From: Alviniconcha marisindica
Taxonomy: Eukaryota > Mollusca > Gastropoda > Provannidae
NCBI GenBank assembly: GCA_018857735.1
Contig: JABMCL010002295.1
Coordinates: 262,501-326,500, forward strand
Reading direction: 5' to 3'
Length of the DNA: 64,000 nucleotides
Under the pieces are notes generated by a model. It saw only the letters and a program-made list of their open reading frames with translations, did not search any database and was not told where the DNA came from. Below, piece by piece: positions 47,628 through 58,665 of this stretch (positions within the stretch are counted from its first letter, which is position 1; every line of letters starts with the position of its first letter). Both the position numbers and the translations under genes were made by a program.

Positions 47628-50600
47628 CTGCAACGAAAATGCACAACACATTGTTTAATATCTGTTTAGTCCCTGCACAACTTTGTCAAAGCTAAACCAC
47701 TTCTGAGGTAAAACAAATGCACACACACACACACAAAATTGTATAAAAAATAAAGAAAAAAAGAAAAGAAAAAAAAGAATGATCAAATCACACACTCAAT
47801 ATTAACATTACACTTTAATCTAATCCCCTGGGTTGACAGTATCAAAATGAATGAAAACTGCTGGAGAAAAAACTAAACAAAACAAACCTGAAAAGAACAT
47901 GGAAAATGTATGTACTGATACACAGATGAATACACAATAACCAGTGACAAACAATATAAAGCATGATAATGTTTGTCACTGTTTGCCTTTATGTACTGAT
48001 AAGTGCATTTGCCTTGAGGCATACAATTTCGATGTTCTTTTTAATCTCAGTTTAATCAAGAACCCTACATACAAAGTTGTGGGGAAATCATTTCATTCTA
48101 TTGGGCGATTCAGAGAAGCTGGTTTGCTAGAGTGAATGCGCTTTGTAATCTTTCGCGCAAGAAGTCGTGAGAGGTTGCAGCGCACTTCCGGGCTGATTTC
48201 TGAGTAGGTGTTGCTTCACGCTGTGTATAACAGTGGAAGTTGAACCTACAATTGCGAAGCAGTACAAATGCCAATACTGTTGCAGTTGCAAAAATTACTG
48301 TGGAAAGGGGATGGAGGGTGGAAAAAAGTGTCTTTGCATCATTTTTTGACTGACCAGAAGATCGTGAGTTCGTAGAAAAAATGCGTTTTGGGCATCCTAT
48401 AGCACGAGCAACAAGTTATTGCTTATTTCCAGACACATTATGACTACGGGCCTCAAAAATGCCTGTAAAGTTGGCAGTGTAAAATTCGCAAATTCACAGT
48501 CACCACCTTCCAGTATGAAGAAAGTACGCACCGGAAGTAAAAGCAGCCAAGGGACTTAAGCGATGCCGGGCAAAAGTCAAGGGAGTTAACAACCCCGCCT
48601 GAATCGCCCAATAGGCCATGTTTACTTGACAGAGAACAGATTTAACTGAAAGGAAAGAATCTGATTCCACTCAGTGAAGAAGAGACAGCAGCGATTCAGA
48701 GCACAGGCCAAAATGCCACTATGACAGTGAAATCTTTGTTCACAATTGTGCGTGTTGCACTCTCTCTGTTTCAATTGCTGTTTGTGTAAAACATGCATAA
48801 ATTATGTCCAGGTAGTAATGCTGCATGCTACAACAAGAATATATCCCTGCAATACTCACCACCTTTTCCTCCTCACTCCTTTCGTCTTCAGGCAGATCAA
48901 ACTTTCCTGGCTTCTTCTTACCTGAACAACAAGCCAACAAACACAGCAATCTTAATGTAACGTCTGCAAATGTATCTAACACAGGTAACCACAAACAGAA
49001 TGGCTATCTGAATTTTACTACCCAACAAGCAGGAAGGCAATGCTCATATCATGGTGTAAAGGAACACCTCTTTATTTTTACATAACACTTTAAAAACACT
49101 GCATAAGCTTTGATTGTATGGCAGAAGGCACAAACAAACTCAGCCACGAAAAAAGAGTGGTCCTTTGTGGGAAATTCATTTACATGGAAGCATGAAGGAA
49201 AGGTTTTAAAGAAAGTGTGGTCTTAAAAACAGGGGTGGTCTCTTTCTTGTCAGAGTGGTCTTTTATCAGGGGTTGCACTGTATTACTGCCAAAGCTACTT
49301 CTACTTTGTAATGGACCAGGCACATGCTGGCATCTCTTCTCAAAGGGAGATCAAGCCATTGTCCCCAAGGAAACCCAGCTGCAACTGTCATGCTTCCAAG
49401 CCTTTCAAACCTTACAGCAGACCCAAAGCAAAGAAGCATCACGTTCCTATCGACAGGAATGTGTGGAAACAAAATACACTCACACTAGTCACAATCACAG
49501 TATTTTTTCAGCTGATTTATGGTACATGGTCTAGTTCATAAAAAAAATAATCAATATTTGAATGTCAAAAAAACCCACCCAGACATGTCCAAAAACGCTG
49601 CCATTTTGACAAAGTCTGTGACACCATGAATGTGTCTGGCATGTGTAGCAGCCATGTATATTGTGTCATGATTGAGTAAACCCTTTTCTGCTCTTTGCTG
49701 GTAAGAGGTGAACCAACTTGATTGTTCCCTGAGCAGCTCAAATTCAAAGCAAAAAAAAAAAAAGTCTTTATGTTGCAGAAATATTGAAACCTGCAAAACC
49801 TGCACATGGAAATAATTGTACATTTTGTATGTTTTCAATCCAACCTGCATCTTGACTTGCGGTCCTCTTTAATCTGGTGGTATTTCAACAGATTGGTCTG
49901 GCCAATGCCTCTGTGTTACTGTGGCTTTTAAGCATTCTCAGGTGTGCACCACCCATGCAACTTTGCAGGACCTTGTTCTCATCATCTAAAACTAAAAGAC
50001 TGGACACTGAGTACACCATCCTGAGGCTAAGGCTTCTGCCAAACTGGCATCCAAACCCACAACCTACAGTGTCTTCACCGTCAGCTACACTGCTTCCATA
50101 CAGTGCATGTATGCTGTTGTACAGAAAGGAACCTTTCCTTGGCAACTTCCAAAAATCTGGATTCAGCCTGGATTCAAGAGCCCAACTTCGTCACCAGGTT
50201 CTGGATGCAAAGTCTCATGTGGATCTGGGCAAACTTCCCAATTTTATCAGATCAGCAACAAGAAGAAAATCACCAAAACACATACAAACTCACCCAATGT
50301 CATGTTATTGTCCAGCAGCCTGACAGTTACAGACTGACTGCTCGCATCATAGTCTAGCACCTCAGCTTCCTGAAATGAGTTAGTGTTATCTCCACATCAT
50401 GACAACATATGCAAATATTTGCTCCCTGGCATATGGGTCTAAATCTAAATCCACAATCTCAGTATCCAAACACATAAAACACAACCTACCAAACACATAA
50501 AAGGTTAAAAAGAATGCTATTTATCGGGACAAAAACTGGTCTCGGTAATAAGCAAATGCATCAGTATTACCTCCACATCCTAATGACATAACTATGCAAA

Positions 50601-53600
50601 TATTTGCTCCCTGGCATACAGGTCTAAATCTAAATCCACAGTCTCAATAATCAGCAAATCAGGAATCTTCCTGAGTCTGAGATAAAACAAGGAAGTCTAA
50701 ATATGAACTGTGGTTAACTCTTCTCACCATAAGAGACAAACACACAAATAAATACAACAAAAACAACACATTATTAAAGTATGACCATACTGAACAATGC
50801 AACGACAATTATTATTATCAACTGAGCAAATAATCAAACAAATCAGGACTTTAAACGTTTGTCTTATGCGGTGTACCTTGTAATCAGAAATCCCAGGGGT
50901 GTAGTCATCTCCCATCTCCAGCACCTGAAACATACAAGGGAAAATATTAAGCTGGCATACAACTCCTATACCTCTAGACTGTTATCGTGTACATATATAT
51001 TACTACTAGTACTATACTTTGTAATGTACTAGCAGCTTATGAGAATGATTGCTATGTCAATGGCTATTAAAAGTATTATCATTATACATATATATTATAC
51101 CCAGCCCAACCAAGATGATATGGCATTCCAGATTCTGCCCTACCCAGCCACTCATTCATTACCACAGAGATGACCCATCAGGGAAGCTTGTCAATCCAGT
51201 TATTAAACTTAAAGAAATAAGCACTGATTTGACTTCACTGAAATGAATCACCTTCAGACCAATCACATGGTTTATTGCATCATCTTTCAAAGGCATTCTC
51301 TCTGAAAATCTGTTTTTGTTACATGTGCACACACATCATCAGTACAAGCAACAGCACAAGATTTTTAATGTTAAGACAACTTTCAGAATTTTTTAAGAGG
51401 TTTGTAGAGATGTGTGCACATTTCGCCATCTCAAGCTGGATACAGGTGTACTTGGAACAGGTAATAAAACTCATGACAATATACTAGTTATGTTGAAAAC
51501 AAAAATACAACTGCTCATAATCTTGGTTGGCTGACGGGACATTAAAATCCAAAAACTGACACACATTCATTAAGCTGACTCTTCTGACTATGCAGCAGAA
51601 TCAATGGACTCTGCAGTAACCCTCTGAGTGTGATAGAATCATCTGACATCTTCATAATATGCACCACAGAACAGTCTATCTACCATGCAACAGCTGCTAG
51701 CCATATCTCAAAAAGCTATGGTAAGATCTGTTCTGCAACAGATCTTACCATAGCTTTTTGAGATATAGCTAGCAGCAAAATGGCAGTCTTAAACATAGAT
51801 GTCAGACAAATGAGCCTCCAGAAGTGGCAAACCCATTGATTTTACTGGTTTAGTTAATAAAAATAGAAAAGAAGAAAATGACCAATTTGTGCATAATGAT
51901 AAAATCAATTTTTTAATCTTTTGTCAATTTGTTTTTAGCAGCAACAACAAAAAGCCCCCTGAATTTATTAGGAAAGGGACAATAGCACCATACCTTGTAC
52001 GCAATCCGGTCACCCACTTTGGGGGCAGCAGTGAGGTCAGGAAAGAGAGAGTACTCCCGATACAACGGAGTGATGGTGACCACCACCTGGTCTTTGTCTG
52101 TCCTTGTGGCACAGCTCTGGTCTGATGGGCAGTGTCCAGCCTCAGCAACATCTCTGCTCTCCTGGACTCCTCCCCTGTGGACACCTTCCTCAGTCCCAGG
52201 TGAATTCTGTAAGAAGAGAGGTGGGATAGCTCAGGTGGCACAGGTTTGATTCTCCTGTGTGGCAAGGGATTTTCCCCCTGAGTCAACTTTCAGTGCAGAC
52301 TCTATTAATGGTGTTCACATAGCCCCTGTGTGTGCAATCACAATGCATATGCATCAATGTATGTGCATGCGTTAACATTTCCAAATGCTGGCACTGGTGG
52401 CAGTCATGCGATTGTTTTGACAAACAAGAAAATTGCACACATTGATGGCAGGAAAGGGTAGCACTGTTCTTGCAGCTGCTGTAGGCACCCAGCTGAAGTG
52501 ACCCAAATTTCATGCAAGGGATTAATGAAGCATGCAAAAGAATCTATTTAAAAAAATAAGATTAAAAATAAAATAAAGTAACATGCATACACACAAATAT
52601 TTTCATATTCTTCACTGAAAACTAAAACTACAGCGGTATGGGTCCTTTCCTAAATAAATCTTCCTAATGACAACCAGTGCTACTGCTAGTCTAACAGAAA
52701 CACTGATCCTCTCTAACCTGAATGATGATGGACTTGTTGGTGTTGACAGTGTTCAGCTGCTGTTGCTTGCCAAATTCACGTGGGGAAGCCCCCTCAGAAC
52801 AATGAACAGCAGGATGCTTGAAGGGTGAGGAAGAGGCATGGGATCGGGAGTCTGTGTGCTCTATCTGTTCAAGGACAGCTGCCACTGGGTTTCTGGTGTA
52901 CAGCATGGCTCCATTTAACAGTCGCTTGGCTTTCACATATGGGGGTAATTTCACTCCACGATCCTCAGGCGACATCTTCAGGTACTCGGCTAGATTTGGA
53001 TGTACCACCTGATGCTGACCACTGGTGTACTGATGCACTGGTGTGACTGATTTTTCCAGTGTTGATGTGGTCTTGTGCTTCCAACTCTGCTCCTCTGCCA
53101 GCTGGTCCTGATGCTGCAGGTCGCTGTGCCACTCGTTTTCCTCATTCGCCCTGTTGCTGCTGTTTGCTTGAGCTGGATAACCATTCACACCAACAGCACT
53201 GGTTACCTCCACAGTACTCTTCACCCAACCCATTCCTGTAGCAAGCCCACAATTCACAGCATCTCCGCTGCTCTCTTTAATTTCTGTTGTCTGGTTGCTG
53301 AAAGGTGAGCTGACTGCAGGGAATGATTCACTAAAACTAATGAAACTGTTGCTGTAGCTGCCAATTTGTGCATGCTCAGAGGGTTTACCATTATCATCAT
53401 CTCTTCCTTTCTCGGCATCTGCTTCATCTGATTCCTTTACAACAGAATCGTCATCAGATGAAAATACAAGCTTCTTGCTTCTGGGCTGGTGCCCTTTGGG
53501 CAGTCGCAGTGGTGCTGGTGCAATATTTGTACGGGTAGCTGGACCTTGGCTGTTAAGGGTAATCGTGGATTCCTGAACAGCATTTTTTCTTTTGCGCTTC

Positions 53601-56260
53601 CTCCTCTTTTTGTTGGTGCTGGCTGAACCATTCACATCAGCAGCATTAGAGCTCTTCTTCATACTCTTAGTCTTAGCCAGTACTGGTTCTGCAGCATCTG
53701 CAGTCTCTGCGTTATCCTTGATGCCATTCTTCTGGTGGACTTCACTTGATGCTGCTGATGTGTGCTGTTCAGATACACAAGGCAGCTCATCAGCAAGACT
53801 GAACTTTTTGTCTGTAACCTTTCTTTCTTTCTGTTTGTTCTTCTGCTTTGACACACTCTGGTCTTCTTCACAGGTCACAGGATGATGTGTATCACATGCA
53901 ACAAGCAGGCTGTCATCTTCTTCAGCATCTTCTTCTTGTTTCCTCTCCTTGAGTTTCTTCTGTTTCTTGCTTTTTTTCTTGTTCTTGGTTTCTGTGCCAG
54001 TGGAGTCTTTGGCTCCCTTCTTCTCTCTGTACCTCTTCTCCTTTTCACTCTCAACCTCACAGTCAGACTGACCTCCATCCACTTCTGCCCATTTTCTTCT
54101 CCGGTCCAGTTTTGGAGTCCTGATGGAAATACTTTCTGCAGGATCATATGTGCATCGCTCAGCCCTGAAAAAATAAAAAAATAAAAATGAGAGCATTGCT
54201 GAGTTAGTGTTTTTTATTTTATTTCATAGTTCAATGGCAGTACTGATGATCACATTTCCAAATTCCACAAGAATGTAATGAAGCATGATTTTAATTCCAC
54301 TTGAATTTCTTTAAGTTTAACATTTTTCATGTACAGAAAATTTTGGAGCACTTCTCTTCCACTTTTTTCAATCACCTGATTACAGCATATTTTGCAGTGC
54401 ATCATCATTAATTAAACAATTTTTCTTTCCAGTGCTAATGTTTTGAGCAAAGTATGAATTTGCACGGTTCTGGGATAGAGCTGCTCAAAGTGGGAATTGG
54501 CACCCAGTTTCATAATATATATATATCACTTATCAGGAAATTCCCAGTTCCAATCTTCCACTTTGTGCACCTCAATTCTGGAATTGAGCAAATTCAGACT
54601 TTGCTTGGAACACTAATGCTGGTCACCCAAATGATGTCTATGCCCACTAACTGTTACACCTACCTTGTGTAGAGAAGGTGGGCTTGTTGCAGCACGTTTT
54701 GGCACAACGGCACGTTTTTGGCACCTTGTCACTAACGTGACGGTGACAAAACGTGTCAAATCTGATGCACTCCCTGCATGTTTTGTCACTCCAGCACGTT
54801 TTGTCACTACATGGTGACAAAACGTGCCGAAAGGTCCACTCGCTGCACGTTTTGTCACTCCTTCCACAGCAACACTATAATCTGTCTTTCCCTTCCCTCG
54901 TTGTGTGTGTGTGTGTACATGACAACTAACACACATCACGAGGCACTTGCGCATGAGTTACATAAGTGGTGGCAAAATTAGCCCCAATCATTACTGAATT
55001 TTGAGAAAATTCAAATTCGCTTTGAGCGGCGTCTCTAGTCTCAGTCAGTTTTCCGGAAATGAACCTGTTCCAAACACAGGGAACAGCTACAATAAGGTTC
55101 ACAACCTCGTCTCAAAGACCAGTCAAGTGATCATGCTTCCGTGTGCCAAGTGCTGACGAAACCTGGCAAACAAGGGCGGGTTAATCTGTCAGGCACACTA
55201 TAATTACCTCCTTTAGTATCCAACAGCCTTCCATATCACGCAATGCACACACACACACACGCACACACACACACACACACACACATGCACGTACACACAC
55301 ACTGTGCTGCAGAACAACCCAGAGCACCCAATCGCCTTGACATCGGTCACAGTTGAACACAGACACATAACTCGTGTGTCAGCTGGTGCACTGCGAGACA
55401 ATTTATCAGCAGCTGGAAACATTAATGTGGGTTTTCCCGATAAGGTGGGCCTGTTGTGTCATGTTTCTGAGCGCATAAGTGTGATGACATAACGTGCCGA
55501 AAGGTCCACTCGCTGCACGTTTTGTCACTCCTTCCCCAGAAACACTGTAATCTATCTTTACCTTCCCTCATTGCATGTGTGTGTGTGCGCACGTGTATGA
55601 GTTTGTGTGTGCCCGTGCGCACATGTGCTTGCGCGCACCCAGGTGTGTGTGTGTGTATGTGTGTTGATGTGCATTTGTCCGTAGCACCACGCGCTCCCAC
55701 GTGTGTGTTGTTGTGTATTGTGTTTATTATCCCCGCCTCAATCAGTGCTAAACTGAAATTCTGTACTGCTTTTTGTATATATATATATATAGAGAGACTA
55801 CGAGGCTACTGCTGCCCATAGCTCTGTGAGCTGTGTGAAATATGACTATAGATACAGAGACTGGGTGAAAACGTGGTTTGATTGTATGTTGTGGATGTCC
55901 TTGTTTGATTGAATGGCTGGTATGGTTTGATAAGGTAAAAGCGAAACGTGGACTGACTTTGGGTGTGATGTTTCATTCCATGCAGAGTCTTGTACATTTT
56001 GTTGCATAATATGTGCCTAACATGTTTGTTTGTTTTCTCGCTCTCTCTCCCTCCCTCCCTCTCTCTCTTGCTCTTTCTCTCGCTATCTCTCTCTGTGTGA
56101 CTTTTTTCTTTTTCTCTCTCTCTCTTCTCCTTCTGTCTTTTGTTCTTCCCTGTGTGTCTCTCCCCCCCTCGTTCTGTCTCACACATTCGTTTTCTCTCTA
56201 TCACCCTCTCTCTCTCGGACTATCTCTTTCCTTCTCTATCTGTCTCTCTCTTTGACGCAC

Positions 56261-56300
<40 letters not shown>

Positions 56301-57247
56301 TTACACACACTCTGTCTCTCTTTCTCTTCTTCAGTCTTTCGTTCTTCCCTGTGTGTCTCTCCCCCCCCCCCCCCCCCCCCCCCCCCCTCGTTCTGTCTCA
56401 CACATTCGTTCTCTCTCTAACTTTCTCTCTTTCCTTCTCTGTCTGTCTCTCTCTCTGACACACGCACACGCACACACACAATATCAGATGTACTGATATC
56501 CAAGTGAGAGAAAAAAAAGGTGCAATGCCTGCACGAAGTTAGTGACAAAACGTGCAGGCATTGCTGCACGTTTTGTCACCTTAGTGACGAAACGTGCCGC
56601 AACAGGGCTGCTTACACAAAGCAAGTTCAATGCTGGCGCACAGGAAATAATGTATTAAACTTAAAAATTCAAAATGATTTTTTTAAACTGAAATTGAAAA
56701 GGAGTTAAAAATAAAAGATTTTGTTTAGCTTTAGGTGGGAAAATAATCAGAGAAAACTCCAAGCACTGGCTTACGATATATCCTTCCTCCAAAAGTCCAA
56801 GGACGGGTGCCGGAAAGCGAGGTTTTGGGTGCTTAATCTACTAATCAGAACTGTCCAGATGAATTTTTGAGGAATTAAAAACATAATTTACATGTTAAGA
56901 AACGACAGAAACAGAAAAAAAGCTGAAAAACTGCGGGGAAAATGTTAATTTTTAGACAATGGTTTTAATTTCACATCTTTACTGAATCTATCCACACAGG
57001 TGCAGATTTTAAAATGAAATCAAACTTACTCCACGTGCACAACGTCGTTGTCTCGCAGCAGTTCAGTTGGTTCATTAGACGGTAATACGCAACCGTCAAG
57101 AAACAGATTCTTTAAGTTAACATTTTTACAGCGTTGTTGAATTTTCTGCTCAACGTCGATAATTCGTGGACATTCCTGAAAGTCTACAAACATCCAGAAC
57201 GGCTGAGTGTTATCCACCAGAACCTTGATCCGGCATTTGCCCGCCAT
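47574..57247 (-). CDS. COIL: Coilin, 7 coding exons
   Basis: Scaffold of nuclear Cajal bodies, where snRNPs and scaRNPs mature (family knowledge). Minus-strand coding exons: 57030-57247, 52718-54164, 51994-52206, 50877-50924, 50294-50369, 48860-48921, 47574-47627; 2118 nt, 705 residues, all GT-AG with matching phases. Residues 1-73 are the N-terminal self-association domain (LLRDNDVVHVE; vertebrate coilin has the same RDND core). Residues 74-555 are a Lys/Ser/Glu-rich linker with nuclear-localisation-like clusters (KKKSKKQKKLKERK; NKKRRKRKRKN). Residues about 600-705 form the C-terminal Tudor-like domain (YREYSLFPDLTAAPKVGDRI; DDYTPGISDYK; KKPGKFDLPED). Human coilin is about 576 residues; the extra length is in the linker. 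No RG box is visible. The gene is divergent from RRN3 on the right and followed by the FIP promoter on the left. Confidence 0.93.
48101..48611. mobile_element. Complete 511-bp MITE with TA target duplication
   Basis: 13-bp perfect terminal inverted repeats TTGGGCGATTCAG / CTGAATCGCCCAA, flanked by TA at 48099-48100 and 48612-48613. No ORF. Second copy at 41189-42400. Coilin intron 6. Confidence 0.93.
48860..48921 (-). CDS. COIL: Coilin exon 6: PGKFDL motif
   Basis: Residues 668-688, KKKPGKFDLPEDERSEEEKV. PGKFDL is strongly conserved in coilin. Two donors overlap (AAG|gtggtg and GTG|gtgagt); the second is closer to consensus and keeps phase with the proposed last exon. Confidence 0.88.
50294..50369 (-). 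CDS. COIL: Coilin exon 5: Tudor-like strands
   Basis: Residues 643-668, EAEVLDYDASSQSVTVRLLD then NNMTLG; a beta-strand pair in the position of the E-G/A-x-[IV]-L segment. Donor G|gtgagt gives a split Gly with exon 6. Confidence 0.85.
50395..50655 (+). repeat. Duplicated about 75-bp block
   Basis: CATATGCAAATATTTGCTCC/CTATGCAAATATTTGCTCCC and GGTCTAAATCTAAATCCACA occur at 50405-50460 and 50590-50645. ATGCAAAT is an octamer-like motif in both. Coilin intron 4. Confidence 0.8.
50877..50924 (-). CDS. COIL: Coilin exon 4: 48-nt Tudor-like exon
   Basis: Residues 627-642, VLEMGDDYTPGISDYK, matching the Y-[TS]-P-x-[IV]-SDYK motif of coilin. Acceptor tttcag, donor AAG|gtacac; both sides phase 0. 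Confidence 0.93.
51693..51776. repeat. Near-perfect hairpin, 40-bp arms
   Basis: Left arm 51693-51732 and right arm 51737-51776 are reverse complements with one mismatch (C/T near the base), separated by CTGC. The core of each arm is AGCTATGGTAAGATCTGTT. Coilin intron 3. Its origin is unclear: template-switch inverted duplication, or a short-hairpin RNA source. Confidence 0.92.
51994..52206 (-). CDS. COIL: Coilin exon 3: start of Tudor-like domain
   Basis: Residues 556-626. Begins NSPGTEEG, continues through a variable stretch, then ITPLYREYSLFPDLTAAPKV and GDRIAYK, the best-conserved segment of coilin C-termini. Acceptor cttacag, donor AAG|gtatgg. Confidence 0.93.
52214..52535 (+). mobile_element. 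SINE family B, full copy with pol III boxes
   Basis: TAGCTCAGGTGG (A box) and GGTTTGATTCTCC (B box) are unusually close, only a few bases apart. The body has GTGCAATCACAATGCATATG and the tail GGGATTAATGAAGC. It starts within about 12 bp of the coilin exon 3 acceptor, in intron 2, antisense to coilin. Confidence 0.85.
52718..54164 (-). CDS. COIL: Coilin exon 2: long basic/acidic linker
   Basis: Residues 73-555, one 1447-nt exon. Starts AERCTYDPAESISIRTPKLD, then alternating Lys-rich and Asp/Glu/Ser-rich blocks (FSSDDDSVVKESDEADAEKG), a likely disordered region, and a conserved end (NTNKSIIIQ) resembling the sequence just before the vertebrate Tudor-like domain. Human coilin also carries its linker in one large exon. 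Confidence 0.93.
54660..56625. mobile_element. Composite inverted-repeat element with TTTTGTCAC motifs
   Basis: The ends are inverted: TGGGCTTGTTGCAGCACGTT near 54681 and, reversed, CCCTGTTGCGGCACGTTTCG near 56590-56610. Inside, GCACGTTTTGTCAC and GTGACAAAACGTGC recur at 54740, 54776, 54790, 54811, 54845, 55516, 56541, 56564 and 56580. A block (CGAAAGGTCCACTCGCTGCA) is duplicated at 54828 and 55498. The centre is CT/CA microsatellite. No transposase ORF. Coilin intron 1. Confidence 0.65.
56030..56490 (+). repeat. CT/CA-rich compound microsatellite with poly-C
   Basis: CTCT-rich DNA with a CA run at 56274-56300, 27 C at 56361-56387 and two copies of GTCTTTYGTTCTTCCCTGTG and TCGTTCTGTCTCACACATTC, about 230 bp apart. 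Confidence 0.9.
57030..57247 (-). CDS. COIL: Coilin exon 1: N-terminal domain
   Basis: Residues 1-73, MAGKCRIKVLVDNTQPFWMF then VDFQECPRIIDVEQKIQQRC and LFLDGCVLPSNEPTELLRDN. The ubiquitin-like fold and the LLRDND motif are typical of coilin. First ATG; donor GA|gtaagt. Confidence 0.93.
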
Positions 57248-58333
57248 GTTTGTTTCGCTTTCAAACTATCTTTTTACTACAAACATTTTTGTATTTTTGA
57301 CTCGAAGTGGCTATTCGCACCGTCGCTGTGCGAATAATTTGTCTGATGCATGAATCCACGAACCACTATTCGCACAGCCGCTGTACCAATAAGAATCGGA
57401 AGTAATCCACGGCTCATTATTCGTTAGGCTGTCGCATTTGTATTTTCGATTATGCCAACATTGTGCTTGTTACTGCTATGATATTATAATGTATTTTCTT
57501 TTTCTGGTATGTGTTTTGTGAATGAAATGAAGAAATTGTATACGATTTGGTTAAAACGTCTATTTTCAGACTGTCAATATGGCCGCGTCCTGCCCATTTC
57601 ACATGTTTCCTGTCTATCTTGAAACAACTTGATATTCTGATACAGTCTCACACTGGAACTACAAAACTGACCACAAAAAAAGGTACACCCTCTGTGTTTT
57701 AATTTATACTGCTTTCTTTTGCGCACGTAGGTGGATTTGTCTCCAAACTATGCATGAGAATCTTCATTTTATTTTTGATAAAAAAAAGAGAAAGTTCTAC
57801 GTGTTCATCCCGGTTTATAGTTTTACTCCATAGTTTTAATCATTAATTTTAAGTTTTGGACACAGTGACAGCCAACACCAGTACACATTATATCCGACTA
57901 AACAGAAGTTGCTGTTCACCAAACACTCAAAACAGGATTGAGGAATTTTGTTTTCGGAAAATATTTTCATAATCTCATCCAGCGGGCAGGTTTTCTTAAA
58001 TTTCTTTCTAAAGTTTTTGATGATATGATCAGTTCAAGCAGGAGTACATTACTGTTTTAACTTTTGTGTACTTTGACTTTTTGTTTAAACTTAAACTAGT
58101 TAAAGTGCTGATATATAAATTATAATACCCTATTGAGCACTGTATCACAGTGTGTGTTTCACAGAACCATTACACTTGTAGTTTGTACTCAAAGAGATCA
58201 GTACTTGGCACTTTGAAATTAGCTGCTTTTTGTTGTTGTTTTTAATTAAAAGCATAACACTGAGAGAGTTGTTTCACAATTCTGCTTGGTACATTTGATT
58301 GAATTTTTTAAATTTTGTTGCTGAATTTCACAG
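57248..58333. promoter_or_regulatory. Divergent coilin/RRN3 upstream region
   Basis: 1086 bp between the two start codons on opposite strands. It contains a CCAAT box (57386-57390), an ETS-like CGGAAGT (57397-57403), a YY1-like AATATGGCCGC (57577-57587) and two copies of TATTCGCAC (57312, 57367), the first paired with GTGCGAATA. No TATA box lies at an obvious start site. The YY1-like site probably marks the RRN3 start, with an untranslated first exon spliced to 58334. Transcription starts are inferred. Confidence 0.6.
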
Positions 58334-58414
58334 ATGGACAACGTTGGAACAAGTACAGATCGTCTTCCTCGACTCAAAATGGATGTTTCAACAGTGCTGA
58401 GAAAGCAGGAGCAG
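58334..58414 (+). CDS. RRN3: RRN3 exon with first visible ATG
   Basis: Residues 1-27, MDNVGTSTDRLPRLKMDVST then VLRKQEQ. Donor CAG|gtatgc, phase 0. It aligns loosely with the region just before the first RRN3 helix; the start codon is tentative. Confidence 0.75.
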
Positions 58415-58612
58415 GTATGCATCTTTCTGATCTATGAAGCAGAACATTGTTAATTAGTGTCAGTGTGAGCCAAGGTTGCTTTGAAAATTTTCAGATTAAT
58501 AAATAACAGAAGATGCTTCACACTGACATTGACTTGTTCTTTTTGTGTACTAAAAAGTAAAATACAAAATAAAATGTTACCAATATCACTATAAAAAAAC
58601 ACACACATGTAA

Positions 58613-58665
<53 letters not shown>

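Noticed and set aside
49877..50323. 148-codon plus-strand frame
   Set aside because: It overlaps coilin exon 5 in antisense and has no recognisable domain; coilin phase agreement favours the minus strand.
53592..53885. 97-codon plus-strand frame
   Set aside because: Antisense shadow of coilin exon 2; its Leu/Ser/Phe-rich content is the complement of Lys/Glu-rich codons.
57581..57634. Short frame starting at the YY1-like ATGGCC
   Set aside because: It ends after 17 codons (MAASCPFHMFPVYLETT) without a clear donor in frame with the RRN3 exon at 58334. It could be an upstream ORF, but it is not supported as the RRN3 start.
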